From: Leptofilum sp050292445
GTDB lineage: Bacteria > Chloroflexota > Anaerolineae > Promineifilales > Promineifilaceae
Assembly (NCBI GenBank): GCA_050292445.1
Contig: JBNKLQ010000225.1
Coordinates: 1 to 10,243, forward strand
Direction of reading: 5' to 3'
DNA length: 10,243 nucleotides
Under the pieces are notes generated by a model. That model made no database searches, had not been told where the DNA came from, and saw only the letters and a list, made by a program, of their open reading frames with translations. Shown here piece after piece: positions 1 to 6,703 of this stretch. A program made the translations under genes and the position numbers. Numbering within the stretch: position 1 is the stretch's first letter; the number at the start of each line of letters is the position of its first letter.

Positions 1-1260
1 GAGGCCACACTTTGCCAGGATTGCCACAAAAACATTGCTGTTGAGCGAGAGGGGGACGGACTACACGGCCGTTTACTCGACGTCGAACAATGCGGCACCT
101 GCCATCTGGAACATCTGGGTCATGAGTACGATTTAAAAACGGCCGCTGTGGTCGATTTCGACCATAATTTGACCCAGTTCAGCCTGGCCCACCACGACGT
201 TAGCAGCATCAGCGCCGAAATGGCCTGCGCCGATTGCCACATCGACGAAAACAGCTACGACATGCAAAACAGCACCTGCGACAGCTGCCACCGCGAGCTG
301 GATGCTGAATTTATGACCCAGCACGACGAAGCGTACGGCCCCAACTGCCTCACCTGCCACGATGGGTTAGACACTATGTCTGACTTTACGATGGCCCAGC
401 ACGCCGAGGAGTTTGCCCTGACTGGCGCACACGAAACCACGCGCTGCGAAAGCTGCCACGCTGGCGGCGAATTTAAGGACACACCGCAGGAATGTGTAGC
501 CTGCCACACCGAGCCGGAAAAGCACCAGGCGATGTTTGGCACGGACTGCAGCAGCTGCCACAGCCCGGTTGCCTGGCAGCCCGCCACGTTTGACGATGCC
601 CCATTTGACCATGAGCGCACCACCAGTTTTAGCCTCACCCGCCACATCACAGATTTTGACGGCAGTGAATTTACCTGCACCCATTGCCACACAGGTGAGG
701 ACCCCATTCCCGTGACGGATGCGACGTGTGAAGGATGCCATGCAACGGCCGTTCCCGCCTTCATGGTTGAACACACCGCCCTCTTTGGCCCAAGCTGCCA
801 GGATTGCCACGATGGTCTGGACAGCATGGCTGATTTTGACCATGCCAACGTTTGGCCACTGGCTGGGCGGCACGCTGTGGCCGAATGCACCGCCTGCCAT
901 GTGGATCAGGTGTTCCAGGGCACCCCGAGCGAATGTGTAGCCTGCCACGCCGAACCGGAAATTCACCAGGGCATCTTTGGCACTGATTGCGCCAACTGCC
1001 ACACGGTTGATGCCTGGCTGCCCGCCCAACTGCGCCAACACACCTTCCCCTTGGACCACGGCGAGCAGGGCACGCTGGAATGCACCGCCTGCCACACTAG
1101 CACCAGTTACACCACCTACGACTGTACCACCTGCCACGAACACAACGTGGAGCAGGTAATGGATGAGCACGACGAGCTGAACATCACTCAGACCGAATTG
1201 TTTGCCTGTGCTGCCTGCCATCCCACCGGGCATGAAGACGAGGCGGAAGATGACGATTAA
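1..1260 (+). CDS. Multiheme cytochrome c, at least 17 haems (5' end outside window)
   Basis: The frame is open from base 1 to TAA at 1258, so the gene starts upstream; an internal GTG at 148 is not the start because two CXXCH motifs precede it in frame. The visible 419 residues carry 17 CXXCH haem-binding motifs (first Cys codons at 13, 91, 226, 277, 346, 445, 493, 547, 676, 727, 796, 886, 934, 988, 1081, 1123, 1207). They fall into the end of one module, two full six-haem modules and a three-haem C-terminal remnant. Many extra His residues could serve as distal axial ligands. The C-terminus is acidic (HEDEAEDDD) with no transmembrane anchor, so the visible part should lie outside the cytoplasmic membrane, where c-type haem attachment occurs. 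It lies 89 bp upstream of the ferredoxin-type gene. The likely role is electron storage or transfer; the partner and terminal acceptor cannot be read from the sequence. The family resembles cytochrome c3/c7-type multihaem proteins. Confidence 0.93.
   Translation, partial: EATLCQDCHKNIAVEREGDGLHGRLLDVEQCGTCHLEHLGHEYDLKTAAVVDFDHNLTQFSLAHHDVSSISAEMACADCHIDENSYDMQNSTCDSCHRELDAEFMTQHDEAYGPNCLTCHDGLDTMSDFTMAQHAEEFALTGAHETTRCESCHAGGEFKDTPQECVACHTEPEKHQAMFGTDCSSCHSPVAWQPATFDDAPFDHERTTSFSLTRHITDFDGSEFTCTHCHTGEDPIPVTDATCEGCHATAVPAFMVEHTALFGPSCQDCHDGLDSMADFDHANVWPLAGRHAVAECTACHVDQVFQGTPSECVACHAEPEIHQGIFGTDCANCHTVDAWLPAQLRQHTFPLDHGEQGTLECTACHTSTSYTTYDCTTCHEHNVEQVMDEHDELNITQTELFACAACHPTGHEDEAEDDD
226..1080 (+). 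repeat. Duplicated six-haem module of about 147-150 residues inside the first cytochrome
   Basis: The six CXXCH motifs starting at 226, 277, 346, 445, 493 and 547 recur at 676, 727, 796, 886, 934 and 988. The offsets are exactly 450 nt for the first three and 441 nt for the last three. Signature pieces are conserved in both copies: CHDGLD, ECVACH, FGTDC and an AW tryptophan after the sixth haem. A third, shortened copy follows (1081, 1123, 1207), and the two N-terminal motifs (13, 91) match haems 5-6 of a preceding copy. This is internal duplication at protein level; the DNA copies are diverged. Confidence 0.85.
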
Positions 1261-1349
1261 TGACTCAGTTACCAGTTTGTACTTACCCGTTACCAATTCC
1301 AATTAGCTGACACTTACCCTTTGGAACAGCACAAAAGAAAGGATTTTGT

Positions 1350-1661
1350 ATGGGCATCCTGGATGCATTGATCAGACGAAAAAAAGAAGTGGACCCTGAT
1401 ACCATGATTCAGTTGGGCCGGGTAGTGCCGGATGCCAGCCGCTGCGTGCAGTGTGGTATTTGTGGCTACAACTGCCCGGTGGGTATTCCTGTGCGCGACT
1501 ATGCCCGGCAGGGCATGCCTGTTAGCGACGCTGCCTGCATTAGCTGTGGCAACTGTGTCAATGTTTGTCCGCGCGGCACGCTGCGTTGGGAAACCCAGGC
1601 CCATGTGCTTGTGATGGATCGCTTTGCGGACCAAATGGGCGACATGGCGAGTGGAGATTGA
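1350..1661 (+). CDS. 2[4Fe-4S] ferredoxin-type electron transfer protein
   Basis: This 103-residue protein has two complete cluster motifs: C32-x2-C35-x2-C38-x3-C42-P and C63-x2-C66-x2-C69-x3-C73-P, i.e. eight Cys for two [4Fe-4S] clusters. There is no signal peptide or membrane segment, so it should be cytoplasmic. The spacing and flanks (CGICGYNCPVG, CISCGNCVNVCPRG) resemble HdrC/GlpC-type iron-sulfur subunits more than a classical short clostridial ferredoxin; this is recognition by eye. The ATG at 1350 has AAAGGA (1338-1343) six bases upstream. Its TGA is one base from the ATG of the flavoprotein, so the two are almost certainly co-transcribed and probably exchange electrons. A basic N-terminus (RRKK, residues 9-12) could form a docking surface. 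Confidence 0.9.
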   Translation: MGILDALIRRKKEVDPDTMIQLGRVVPDASRCVQCGICGYNCPVGIPVRDYARQGMPVSDAACISCGNCVNVCPRGTLRWETQAHVLVMDRFADQMGDMASGD

Positions 1662-1662
1662 T

Positions 1663-2997
1663 ATGCGCTACGTGATTATTGGCAACGGTGCGGCAGGCGC
1701 GACCGCTGCCCAAACTATCCGGCAGAACGATGCCGCCGGGGAGATCATTATTCTTACGGCCGAACCATATCCCATGTATTCTCGTCCTGGCCTGGCCTAC
1801 GTTCTTATTAAAGAGGTATCGCCGGAGCAAATCATGGCTCGCACCTTGGATTGGTACGAGGAATGGGGCATTAACTTGGTGCTGGGCGAGGCCGTAAGTC
1901 TGGATGTGCAGCGACAAATGGTTCGGTTGGGAGACGGCCGTTCCCTCACCTATGATCGTTTGCTTATTGCCACTGGTGCCAGAGCCACCCCGCCACCCTA
2001 TGCTGGAGCCGAATTGGACGGTGTGGTTTACCTGGACACGCTGGACGGCACAAAGGAACTGGTCAATAAGACACGCCGTGCCCGCCGTGCTGTGGTTATC
2101 GGTGGCGGCATCACCGCGTTGGAACTGAGCGAAGGGCTGACCCATCGGGGTATAGACACCCACTACTTTTTGCGACGAGATCGCCTCTGGGGACGCGTTT
2201 TTAACGATGAGGAAGCCAAGCTGTTGGAAAAAAAGATGAAAGCCCATCACGTTCACATCCATTACAACACCGAAGCGGTGGAAATTTTAGGGGACCGCCG
2301 GGGGCGGGTGCGCGGCGTGCGCCTGAAAGATGGCAAAGAATTCAAGTGTGATCTGGTAGGCGTGGCCATTGGCGTCAAGCCACTCATCGACGTGGTTGCC
2401 AACAGCCCCATCGCCACCGACCGGGCCATTTTGGTGGATGAGCAGATGCAAACCAACGTACCCAACGTATACGCCGCTGGTGACTGTGCCCAAGTGTACG
2501 ACCGCTGGACGGAGAAGCACATGCTAGACATCCTCTGGCCCAGTGCTGTGGCCGAAGGCAATGCTGCCGGACTCAACATGGTGGGCAAGCTGTACGAATA
2601 CGAGAAGGGAAGTCCGTTCAACGCTTGTTTGCTGTTTGGTTTGCACATTACCACGATGGGGCAGATTAACCCCCGGCGTGAGGCAGATGCTGACGAGCCG
2701 CAAATTGTGCAGCACATCTCGCGTGGCTCTAGCGAGGTTTGGTACACGTACCCACGGCCGTATCGCAGTGCCTGGTCTGCCGAAAATGAAAATACCATTC
2801 GCCTGGTGCTTAGCGGCGACTATTTGGTGGGGGCTTTGGTGATTGGCGAGCAAAGCCTGACCGATTCGCTGCGTTACCTGATTGAGCATGAAGTCAACAT
2901 CGCCGACATGTTTGAAGAACTGAGCGCTGGGGGCCCGCGCATGCGCCGCTGCTTGATGCAGTTTTGGCAGAGTTTGCTGCCTGAGCCGGTTGCCTGA
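1663..2997 (+). CDS. FAD/NAD(P)-dependent pyridine nucleotide-disulfide-family oxidoreductase
   Basis: The 444-residue protein has the two-dinucleotide-fold layout of this family. An N-terminal FAD-binding G7-x-G9-x2-G12 is followed by the ATGA motif (103-106), a second nucleotide-binding GGGITALE (147-154) and the FAD-contacting AAGDCA (271-276), then a C-terminal domain of about 150 residues. I chose ATG 1663 because GTGGAG (1651-1656) lies six bases upstream and the protein then begins directly with the Rossmann strand; an upstream in-frame ATG at 1624 would add 13 residues inside the ferredoxin gene. There is no CxxxxC redox pair, and the region where NADH oxidases carry a redox Cys reads YSRPGLAYVL. 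It is therefore closer to rubredoxin/ferredoxin reductase or the NirB-type flavin module than to disulfide reductases. The loop after the second nucleotide-binding strand reads FLRRDR instead of the usual acidic residue. The likely role is electron exchange between NAD(P)H and the neighbouring Fe-S protein; direction unknown. Confidence 0.88.
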   Translation: MRYVIIGNGAAGATAAQTIRQNDAAGEIIILTAEPYPMYSRPGLAYVLIKEVSPEQIMARTLDWYEEWGINLVLGEAVSLDVQRQMVRLGDGRSLTYDRLLIATGARATPPPYAGAELDGVVYLDTLDGTKELVNKTRRARRAVVIGGGITALELSEGLTHRGIDTHYFLRRDRLWGRVFNDEEAKLLEKKMKAHHVHIHYNTEAVEILGDRRGRVRGVRLKDGKEFKCDLVGVAIGVKPLIDVVANSPIATDRAILVDEQMQTNVPNVYAAGDCAQVYDRWTEKHMLDILWPSAVAEGNAAGLNMVGKLYEYEKGSPFNACLLFGLHITTMGQINPRREADADEPQIVQHISRGSSEVWYTYPRPYRSAWSAENENTIRLVLSGDYLVGALVIGEQSLTDSLRYLIEHEVNIADMFEELSAGGPRMRRCLMQFWQSLLPEPVA

Positions 2998-3084
2998 ATT
3001 GGCTTAGATTTTTACTTTTCACTCAAAATTATTGGAATTATTCGTAACACAATCATGAGTTTATCGTAGCGGAGAAAAGGCATT

Positions 3085-5418
3085 ATGTTAAGACGAATCC
3101 TGATTATCCTTTTAGCTATCTTTCTATTTATTGATATTGTTGGTGGTGCTGTTTCTTATTCCGTGGCGCGCAGTGGGCCATATCTGCCAGGTGATCGTTT
3201 TTTCCATGCCCAAACCAATGCCGAACAGCTATGGTTGAATCGGCTGGTTCGTGCTGGGGAACCACGGGCCAATTCGTTGCTCAATTTGCTGGAGCGACGT
3301 GTTGATAATCTGGTAATTGTGCTAGGTGGAGAACACCAGTTAGAGGCTTTGGCTTATCTGGATGAAGCCGTAAACCAGGCAATCAACGCCATTGAAGCGG
3401 CCCCCAAAGAAGCGCAACCTGCTCTAAAGCAGCGCCTGCTGCTGCTAACTGAACGTGCATTGGCCCTGCTGGATGGTCTGGAATTAGCTGAAGGGGATGG
3501 GGCAGAAATGGAAACGGCCGTTGCCACCCTCCTCGACAAACTGACCACTTTGCAAATCGCCCTCAGCAATCCAGAAGACACAGCCATTGCCGAAATTGCC
3601 ACCATCGACACCGATCTGGATTCCCTGACAGGGCCAAAAAACAGAGATGACAGTGAAGCTCAAGGAATTCCTACCAGCCTAGACAATCCGCTGGATGTGC
3701 CTTTTCCCGAAGGCTCATTAGAGCATGATTTCTTTCCCCTGGTGGCTGGCCATGACAACCTTAAATGTAGCAATTGCCACACAGGCAGTACTTACAAAGG
3801 TACTGCGTCTACCTGCGTGAGCTGCCACGTTGACGAGGATCCACACGAAGGCCAGTTTGGCACGGATTGTGCCACCTGCCATTCGATTACGGAGTGGACG
3901 GCCGTTTCCTTCGATCATAGCTTGATGGGCAACCAGGATTGCGCCGCTTGCCACACCCCACCGGAGAACCATTTTGCCGGTGCCTGCTCGGCTTGCCACA
4001 GCGATACCGAAAACTTTGCCAATGCCGTTTTTAACCATGCAACGATTGGCACCCAGGATTGTGCTGGCTGCCATACGCCACCGGAGAACCATTTTGCCGG
4101 TGCCTGCTCAGCGTGCCACAGCGACACCACCAACTTTGCCAATGCCGTGTTTAACCACGCCACCATTGGCGGCCAGGATTGTGCGGCTTGTCACAGTGCC
4201 CCAGCGAATCACTTTGCGGGTGCTTGCTCAGCTTGCCATAGCGATACAACGAACTTCCGTAATGCTGTCTTTAATCATGCCACCATAGGCGGGACAGATT
4301 GTGCGGCTTGCCACAGTGCCCCTGCCAATCACTTTGCGGGTGCCTGTTCGGCCTGCCACCAAGACACCGGCAACTTCAAAAACGCCAACTTCAACCACTC
4401 AACGATAGGTGGTCAGGATTGTGCTGCTTGTCACAGTGCCCCGGCGAATCACTTTGCAGGTGCCTGCTCGACTTGCCACCAAGACACCGGCAACTTCAAA
4501 AACGCCAACTTCAACCACTCGACCATTGGTGGTCAGGATTGTGCCGCGTGCCATAGTGCCCCGGCGAATCATTTTGCGGGTGCTTGCTCAGCTTGCCACA
4601 AAGACACGGGGAACTTTAAAAACGCCAACTTTAGCCACTCGACGATAGGTGGAACGGATTGTGCCGCTTGCCACAATGCGCCTGCCAACCACTTTGCGGG
4701 TGCTTGCTCGGCCTGCCATACGGATACAGGCAACTTCAAAAACGCCAGCTTCAACCACTCGACGATTGGGGGCCAGGACTGCGCGGCTTGCCACAATGCC
4801 CCTGCGAATCACTTTGCAGGTGCTTGCTCGGCCTGTCACACTGACACAGGCAACTTTAAAAACGCCAGCTTCAACCACTCAACGATAGGTGGCCAGGATT
4901 GTGCGGCTTGCCACAGCGCACCAGCCAACCATTGGGGCGGGGCCTGTTCTTCTTGCCACACGGACACAGGCAACTTCCACAATGCTAGCTTTAATCATTC
5001 AAATATTGGTGGCCAGGATTGCTCTGCCTGCCACAATGCTCCATCGAACCACTTTGCTGGCGCATGCAGCACCTGCCATCAAGATACCGGCAACTTCCAC
5101 AATGCTAGCTTTAACCATGCAGGGTTAACGGATTGTGCCTCCTGCCATACACCACCATCCAACCACTTCGCCGGGCAGTGTTCTGACTGCCACAATACCG
5201 ACACCTTCTCAGGAGCTTCTTTCAACCACACCTTCCCAACCAATCATGAAGGAGCCAACAACAACTGCGAGACGTGTCATCCGGGTGGCAATACATCTAG
5301 CTGGACCTGCACCGCCTGCCATTCGCAGCAAAAAATGGATGAAGAGCACAAAGATGAAAACGGCTACAACGGCAATAACTGTACGCAATGCCATCCAGAC
5401 GGCCGTAAACATGATTAG
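3085..5418 (+). CDS. Membrane-anchored 28-haem cytochrome c with tandem two-haem repeats
   Basis: The 777-residue protein has three parts. Residues 5-27 form a hydrophobic N-terminal helix after MLRR (signal or uncleaved anchor). Residues 32 to about 180 are a helical domain starting PYLPGDRFFHAQ, with Leu/Ala-rich amphipathic stretches resembling DUF5667-type domains (recognition by eye). From Cys228 there are 28 CXXCH motifs: three in an introductory domain, 22 in eleven tandem units from residue 284 to about 714, and three in the C-terminal tail. Each repeat unit also carries two extra His (NHF and FNH), one per haem, which fits bis-His coordination. The ATG at 3085 is preceded by GGAGAAAAGG (3071-3080). 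The gene follows the flavoprotein by 87 bp in the same direction and ends at a strong terminator. The protein should project from the outer face of the membrane as an elongated haem chain. Function as an extracytoplasmic electron wire is inference. Confidence 0.93.
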   Translation: MLRRILIILLAIFLFIDIVGGAVSYSVARSGPYLPGDRFFHAQTNAEQLWLNRLVRAGEPRANSLLNLLERRVDNLVIVLGGEHQLEALAYLDEAVNQAINAIEAAPKEAQPALKQRLLLLTERALALLDGLELAEGDGAEMETAVATLLDKLTTLQIALSNPEDTAIAEIATIDTDLDSLTGPKNRDDSEAQGIPTSLDNPLDVPFPEGSLEHDFFPLVAGHDNLKCSNCHTGSTYKGTASTCVSCHVDEDPHEGQFGTDCATCHSITEWTAVSFDHSLMGNQDCAACHTPPENHFAGACSACHSDTENFANAVFNHATIGTQDCAGCHTPPENHFAGACSACHSDTTNFANAVFNHATIGGQDCAACHSAPANHFAGACSACHSDTTNFRNAVFNHATIGGTDCAACHSAPANHFAGACSACHQDTGNFKNANFNHSTIGGQDCAACHSAPANHFAGACSTCHQDTGNFKNANFNHSTIGGQDCAACHSAPANHFAGACSACHKDTGNFKNANFSHSTIGGTDCAACHNAPANHFAGACSACHTDTGNFKNASFNHSTIGGQDCAACHNAPANHFAGACSACHTDTGNFKNASFNHSTIGGQDCAACHSAPANHWGGACSSCHTDTGNFHNASFNHSNIGGQDCSACHNAPSNHFAGACSTCHQDTGNFHNASFNHAGLTDCASCHTPPSNHFAGQCSDCHNTDTFSGASFNHTFPTNHEGANNNCETCHPGGNTSSWTCTACHSQQKMDEEHKDENGYNGNNCTQCHPDGRKHD
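3934..5226 (+). repeat. Eleven tandem 120-bp units, each coding two haem sites
   Basis: Units begin at 3934, 4054, 4174, 4294, 4414, 4534, 4654, 4774, 4894, 5014 and 5128. Units 1-9 are exactly 120 bp (40 codons), unit 10 is 114 bp and unit 11 is a divergent final copy. Each codes QDCAACH or TDCAACH, a Pro-containing linker with NHFAGA, CSACH and then DTxNFxNAxFNH followed by a Gly-containing turn. Haem Cys spacing alternates 15 and 25 residues. Neighbouring units differ mostly at synonymous positions. Confidence 0.95.
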
Positions 5419-5431
5419 CTGTCTATAAAAG

Positions 5432-5469
5432 AAAAAAGGGCCGATTCCGAACAGGATCGGCCCTTTTTT
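5432..5469. terminator. Bidirectional rho-independent terminator between convergent genes
   Basis: Left arm AAAAAAGGGCCGATTCC (5432-5448), loop GAACA, right arm GGATCGGCCCTTTTTT (5454-5469); the arms pair fully except for one bulged T. A-run and T-run flanks make it work in both directions. It lies 13 bp after the cytochrome stop and 14 bp after the end of the minus-strand transporter gene. Confidence 0.93.
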
Positions 5470-5483
5470 GATCATCACTGGTC

Positions 5484-6551
5484 CTATTTTAATCCAGTCA
5501 CAATTGCTTCTACGTTGGTGCCAAACATGTCGATGTAGCTTTCCGCGCCGCTGCCAGCGGGTCCAACAGCCCCCGTGTACAAAGGCACCACTTGAACTTC
5601 GTCACAATTGTTTAGCTCAGCCGCAACTGTCTGCGACAGGTTATCGCTCACCGTCGTTTCCGTGAAGATAGTGCAAAGACCATGTTCTGCCATTAACCCG
5701 ATCAGGGCCGTTAAATCGGTAGCAGATGGCTCAGCAATGGTGCTGTTGCCGGGTACAACGGTTCCCAAAATCTCAAAATCATAAGCGCTGGCAAAATAGC
5801 CAAATGAATCGTGGTTGGTAACCAGCACCCGGTTTTCTGGTGGGAGCGTGGCTAGCTGTGCCTTCACATCACTTTCCAGAGCAGCCAGCTTTGCTGTGTA
5901 GGCTGCGGCGTTTTCCTGGTAGGTACTCGCGTTTGCCGGGTCCAGCGCTGCCAACACCTGGGAGAGGTTTTCCGTCCATTGCACCACATTTTGAATATCA
6001 AACCAGACGTGTGGATCGGCCCCGCCATGATCATGTTCTTCCTCTGCTTCTAATTCAGCGTCATGGTTGTCTTCCCCCAGTATGAGCGGCTCAATGTTGG
6101 CTGAAATGGCAACCACGGGCACATCTTCGCCAATTGTTTCCAAATCGTGGACCAGTGATTCTTCCAGGTTCCAGCCGTTGACAAAAATAACGTTGGCCTG
6201 GGCAACGGCCGTTAATTCCTGTGCCCCTGGTTGATAGCTGTGCGGGTCTTGTCCAGCTGCCATGAGCGTGGTTAAGGTAATCGCGTCGCCACCGACCTGA
6301 GCCACCACATCGCCAATGATGCTAGTGCTGGCAACCACTTGCAGCGGCTCCCCGTTCAAATCTGCGGCAGCTAACGTTGGCAGACTGAGCATCTCTGCTT
6401 CTGTTTCGTGATCATGATCTGCTTCATTCGTGGTGGATAGAACGGCCGTTTCTTCCGCCGGTTTCTCGCCAGAACAGCCAATTAACAGCCATACCATACC
6501 TAATAAACTCAAGACCCGGGCAAGTTTGCCTGGCAGGTGTCTTACATTCAT
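5484..6551 (-). CDS. Metal (zinc/manganese-type) ABC transporter substrate-binding lipoprotein
   Basis: The 355-residue precursor has a lipoprotein signal ending in LIGC (Cys26 lipidated), so the mature protein is anchored outside the membrane. Family features of cluster A-I metal-binding proteins (ZnuA/TroA/PsaA) follow. QDPHSYQP gives His104, DPHVW gives His181, NHDSFGYF gives His247 and the C-terminal SYIDMF gives Asp341, the expected four metal ligands. An acidic, His-rich loop (residues 160-179) just before the second ligand is typical of zinc-specific members, and another His/Asp/Glu patch lies at 43-53. The start ATG (6549-6551) has GAGGAG eight bases upstream. No ATPase or permease gene is adjacent, so the transporter partners must be encoded elsewhere. 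Zinc is the best guess; manganese cannot be excluded. Confidence 0.93.
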   Translation of the reverse strand: MNVRHLPGKLARVLSLLGMVWLLIGCSGEKPAEETAVLSTTNEADHDHETEAEMLSLPTLAAADLNGEPLQVVASTSIIGDVVAQVGGDAITLTTLMAAGQDPHSYQPGAQELTAVAQANVIFVNGWNLEESLVHDLETIGEDVPVVAISANIEPLILGEDNHDAELEAEEEHDHGGADPHVWFDIQNVVQWTENLSQVLAALDPANASTYQENAAAYTAKLAALESDVKAQLATLPPENRVLVTNHDSFGYFASAYDFEILGTVVPGNSTIAEPSATDLTALIGLMAEHGLCTIFTETTVSDNLSQTVAAELNNCDEVQVVPLYTGAVGPAGSGAESYIDMFGTNVEAIVTGLK

Positions 6552-6569
6552 CTTTCAAGCTCCTCTTTG

Positions 6570-6584
6570 TGATACTTTGTATCA
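6570..6584. promoter_or_regulatory. Candidate metal-responsive operator in the transporter leader
   Basis: TGATACTTTGTATCA is a perfect 6-bp inverted repeat with a 3-bp spacer, and a further half-site-like TGATAT follows at 6586-6591. It lies between the predicted transcription start (near 6594) and the ribosome binding site (6560-6565) of the metal-binding lipoprotein gene, where a repressor would block transcription. A Fur/Zur or DtxR/MntR-type regulator is plausible; the family cannot be named from the site alone. Confidence 0.5.
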
Positions 6585-6600
6585 ATGATATTTTGTCTCA

Positions 6601-6628
6601 ATTCTACCCATCCAGATGAATGTGTCAA
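6601..6628 (-). promoter_or_regulatory. Sigma-70 promoter of the metal-binding lipoprotein gene
   Basis: On the minus strand TTGACA (6623-6628, perfect -35) is separated by 16 bp from TAGAAT (6601-6606, five of six to the -10 consensus). The transcription start would be near 6594, giving a leader of about 40 nt that contains the inverted repeat TGATACTTTGTATCA and the ribosome binding site. Confidence 0.75.
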
Positions 6629-6639
6629 CTGAAGTTTCG

Positions 6640-6669
6640 TTGGAAACGACTGCCCGAATCTTGTATACT
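6640..6669 (+). promoter_or_regulatory. Probable promoter of gltX
   Basis: TTGGAA (6640-6645) and TATACT (6664-6669) are separated by 18 bp, 34 bp upstream of the gltX start codon. It diverges from the lipoprotein promoter, and the two -35 boxes are 11 bp apart. The -10 is good, the -35 moderate. Confidence 0.5.
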
Positions 6670-6703
6670 CCACCCTTACTTTGGCATTAATTAGGAAGGT
6701 TTC

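Noticed and set aside
148..150. GTG as the start of the first cytochrome
   Set aside because: The frame is open to base 1 and two in-frame CXXCH motifs (13 and 91) precede it.
255..1302. Long minus-strand frames opposite the first cytochrome
   Set aside because: They are complementary shadows of the Cys/His-rich coding frame, with no start signals or motifs.
3032..3037. TTGGAA as -35 of a promoter for the 28-haem cytochrome
   Set aside because: No acceptable -10 lies at the right distance, so an independent promoter in the 87-bp gap cannot be supported.
3934..5226. Tandem array as a CRISPR or non-coding satellite
   Set aside because: The 120-bp units keep one reading frame with CXXCH motifs and synonymous changes; there are no spacers.
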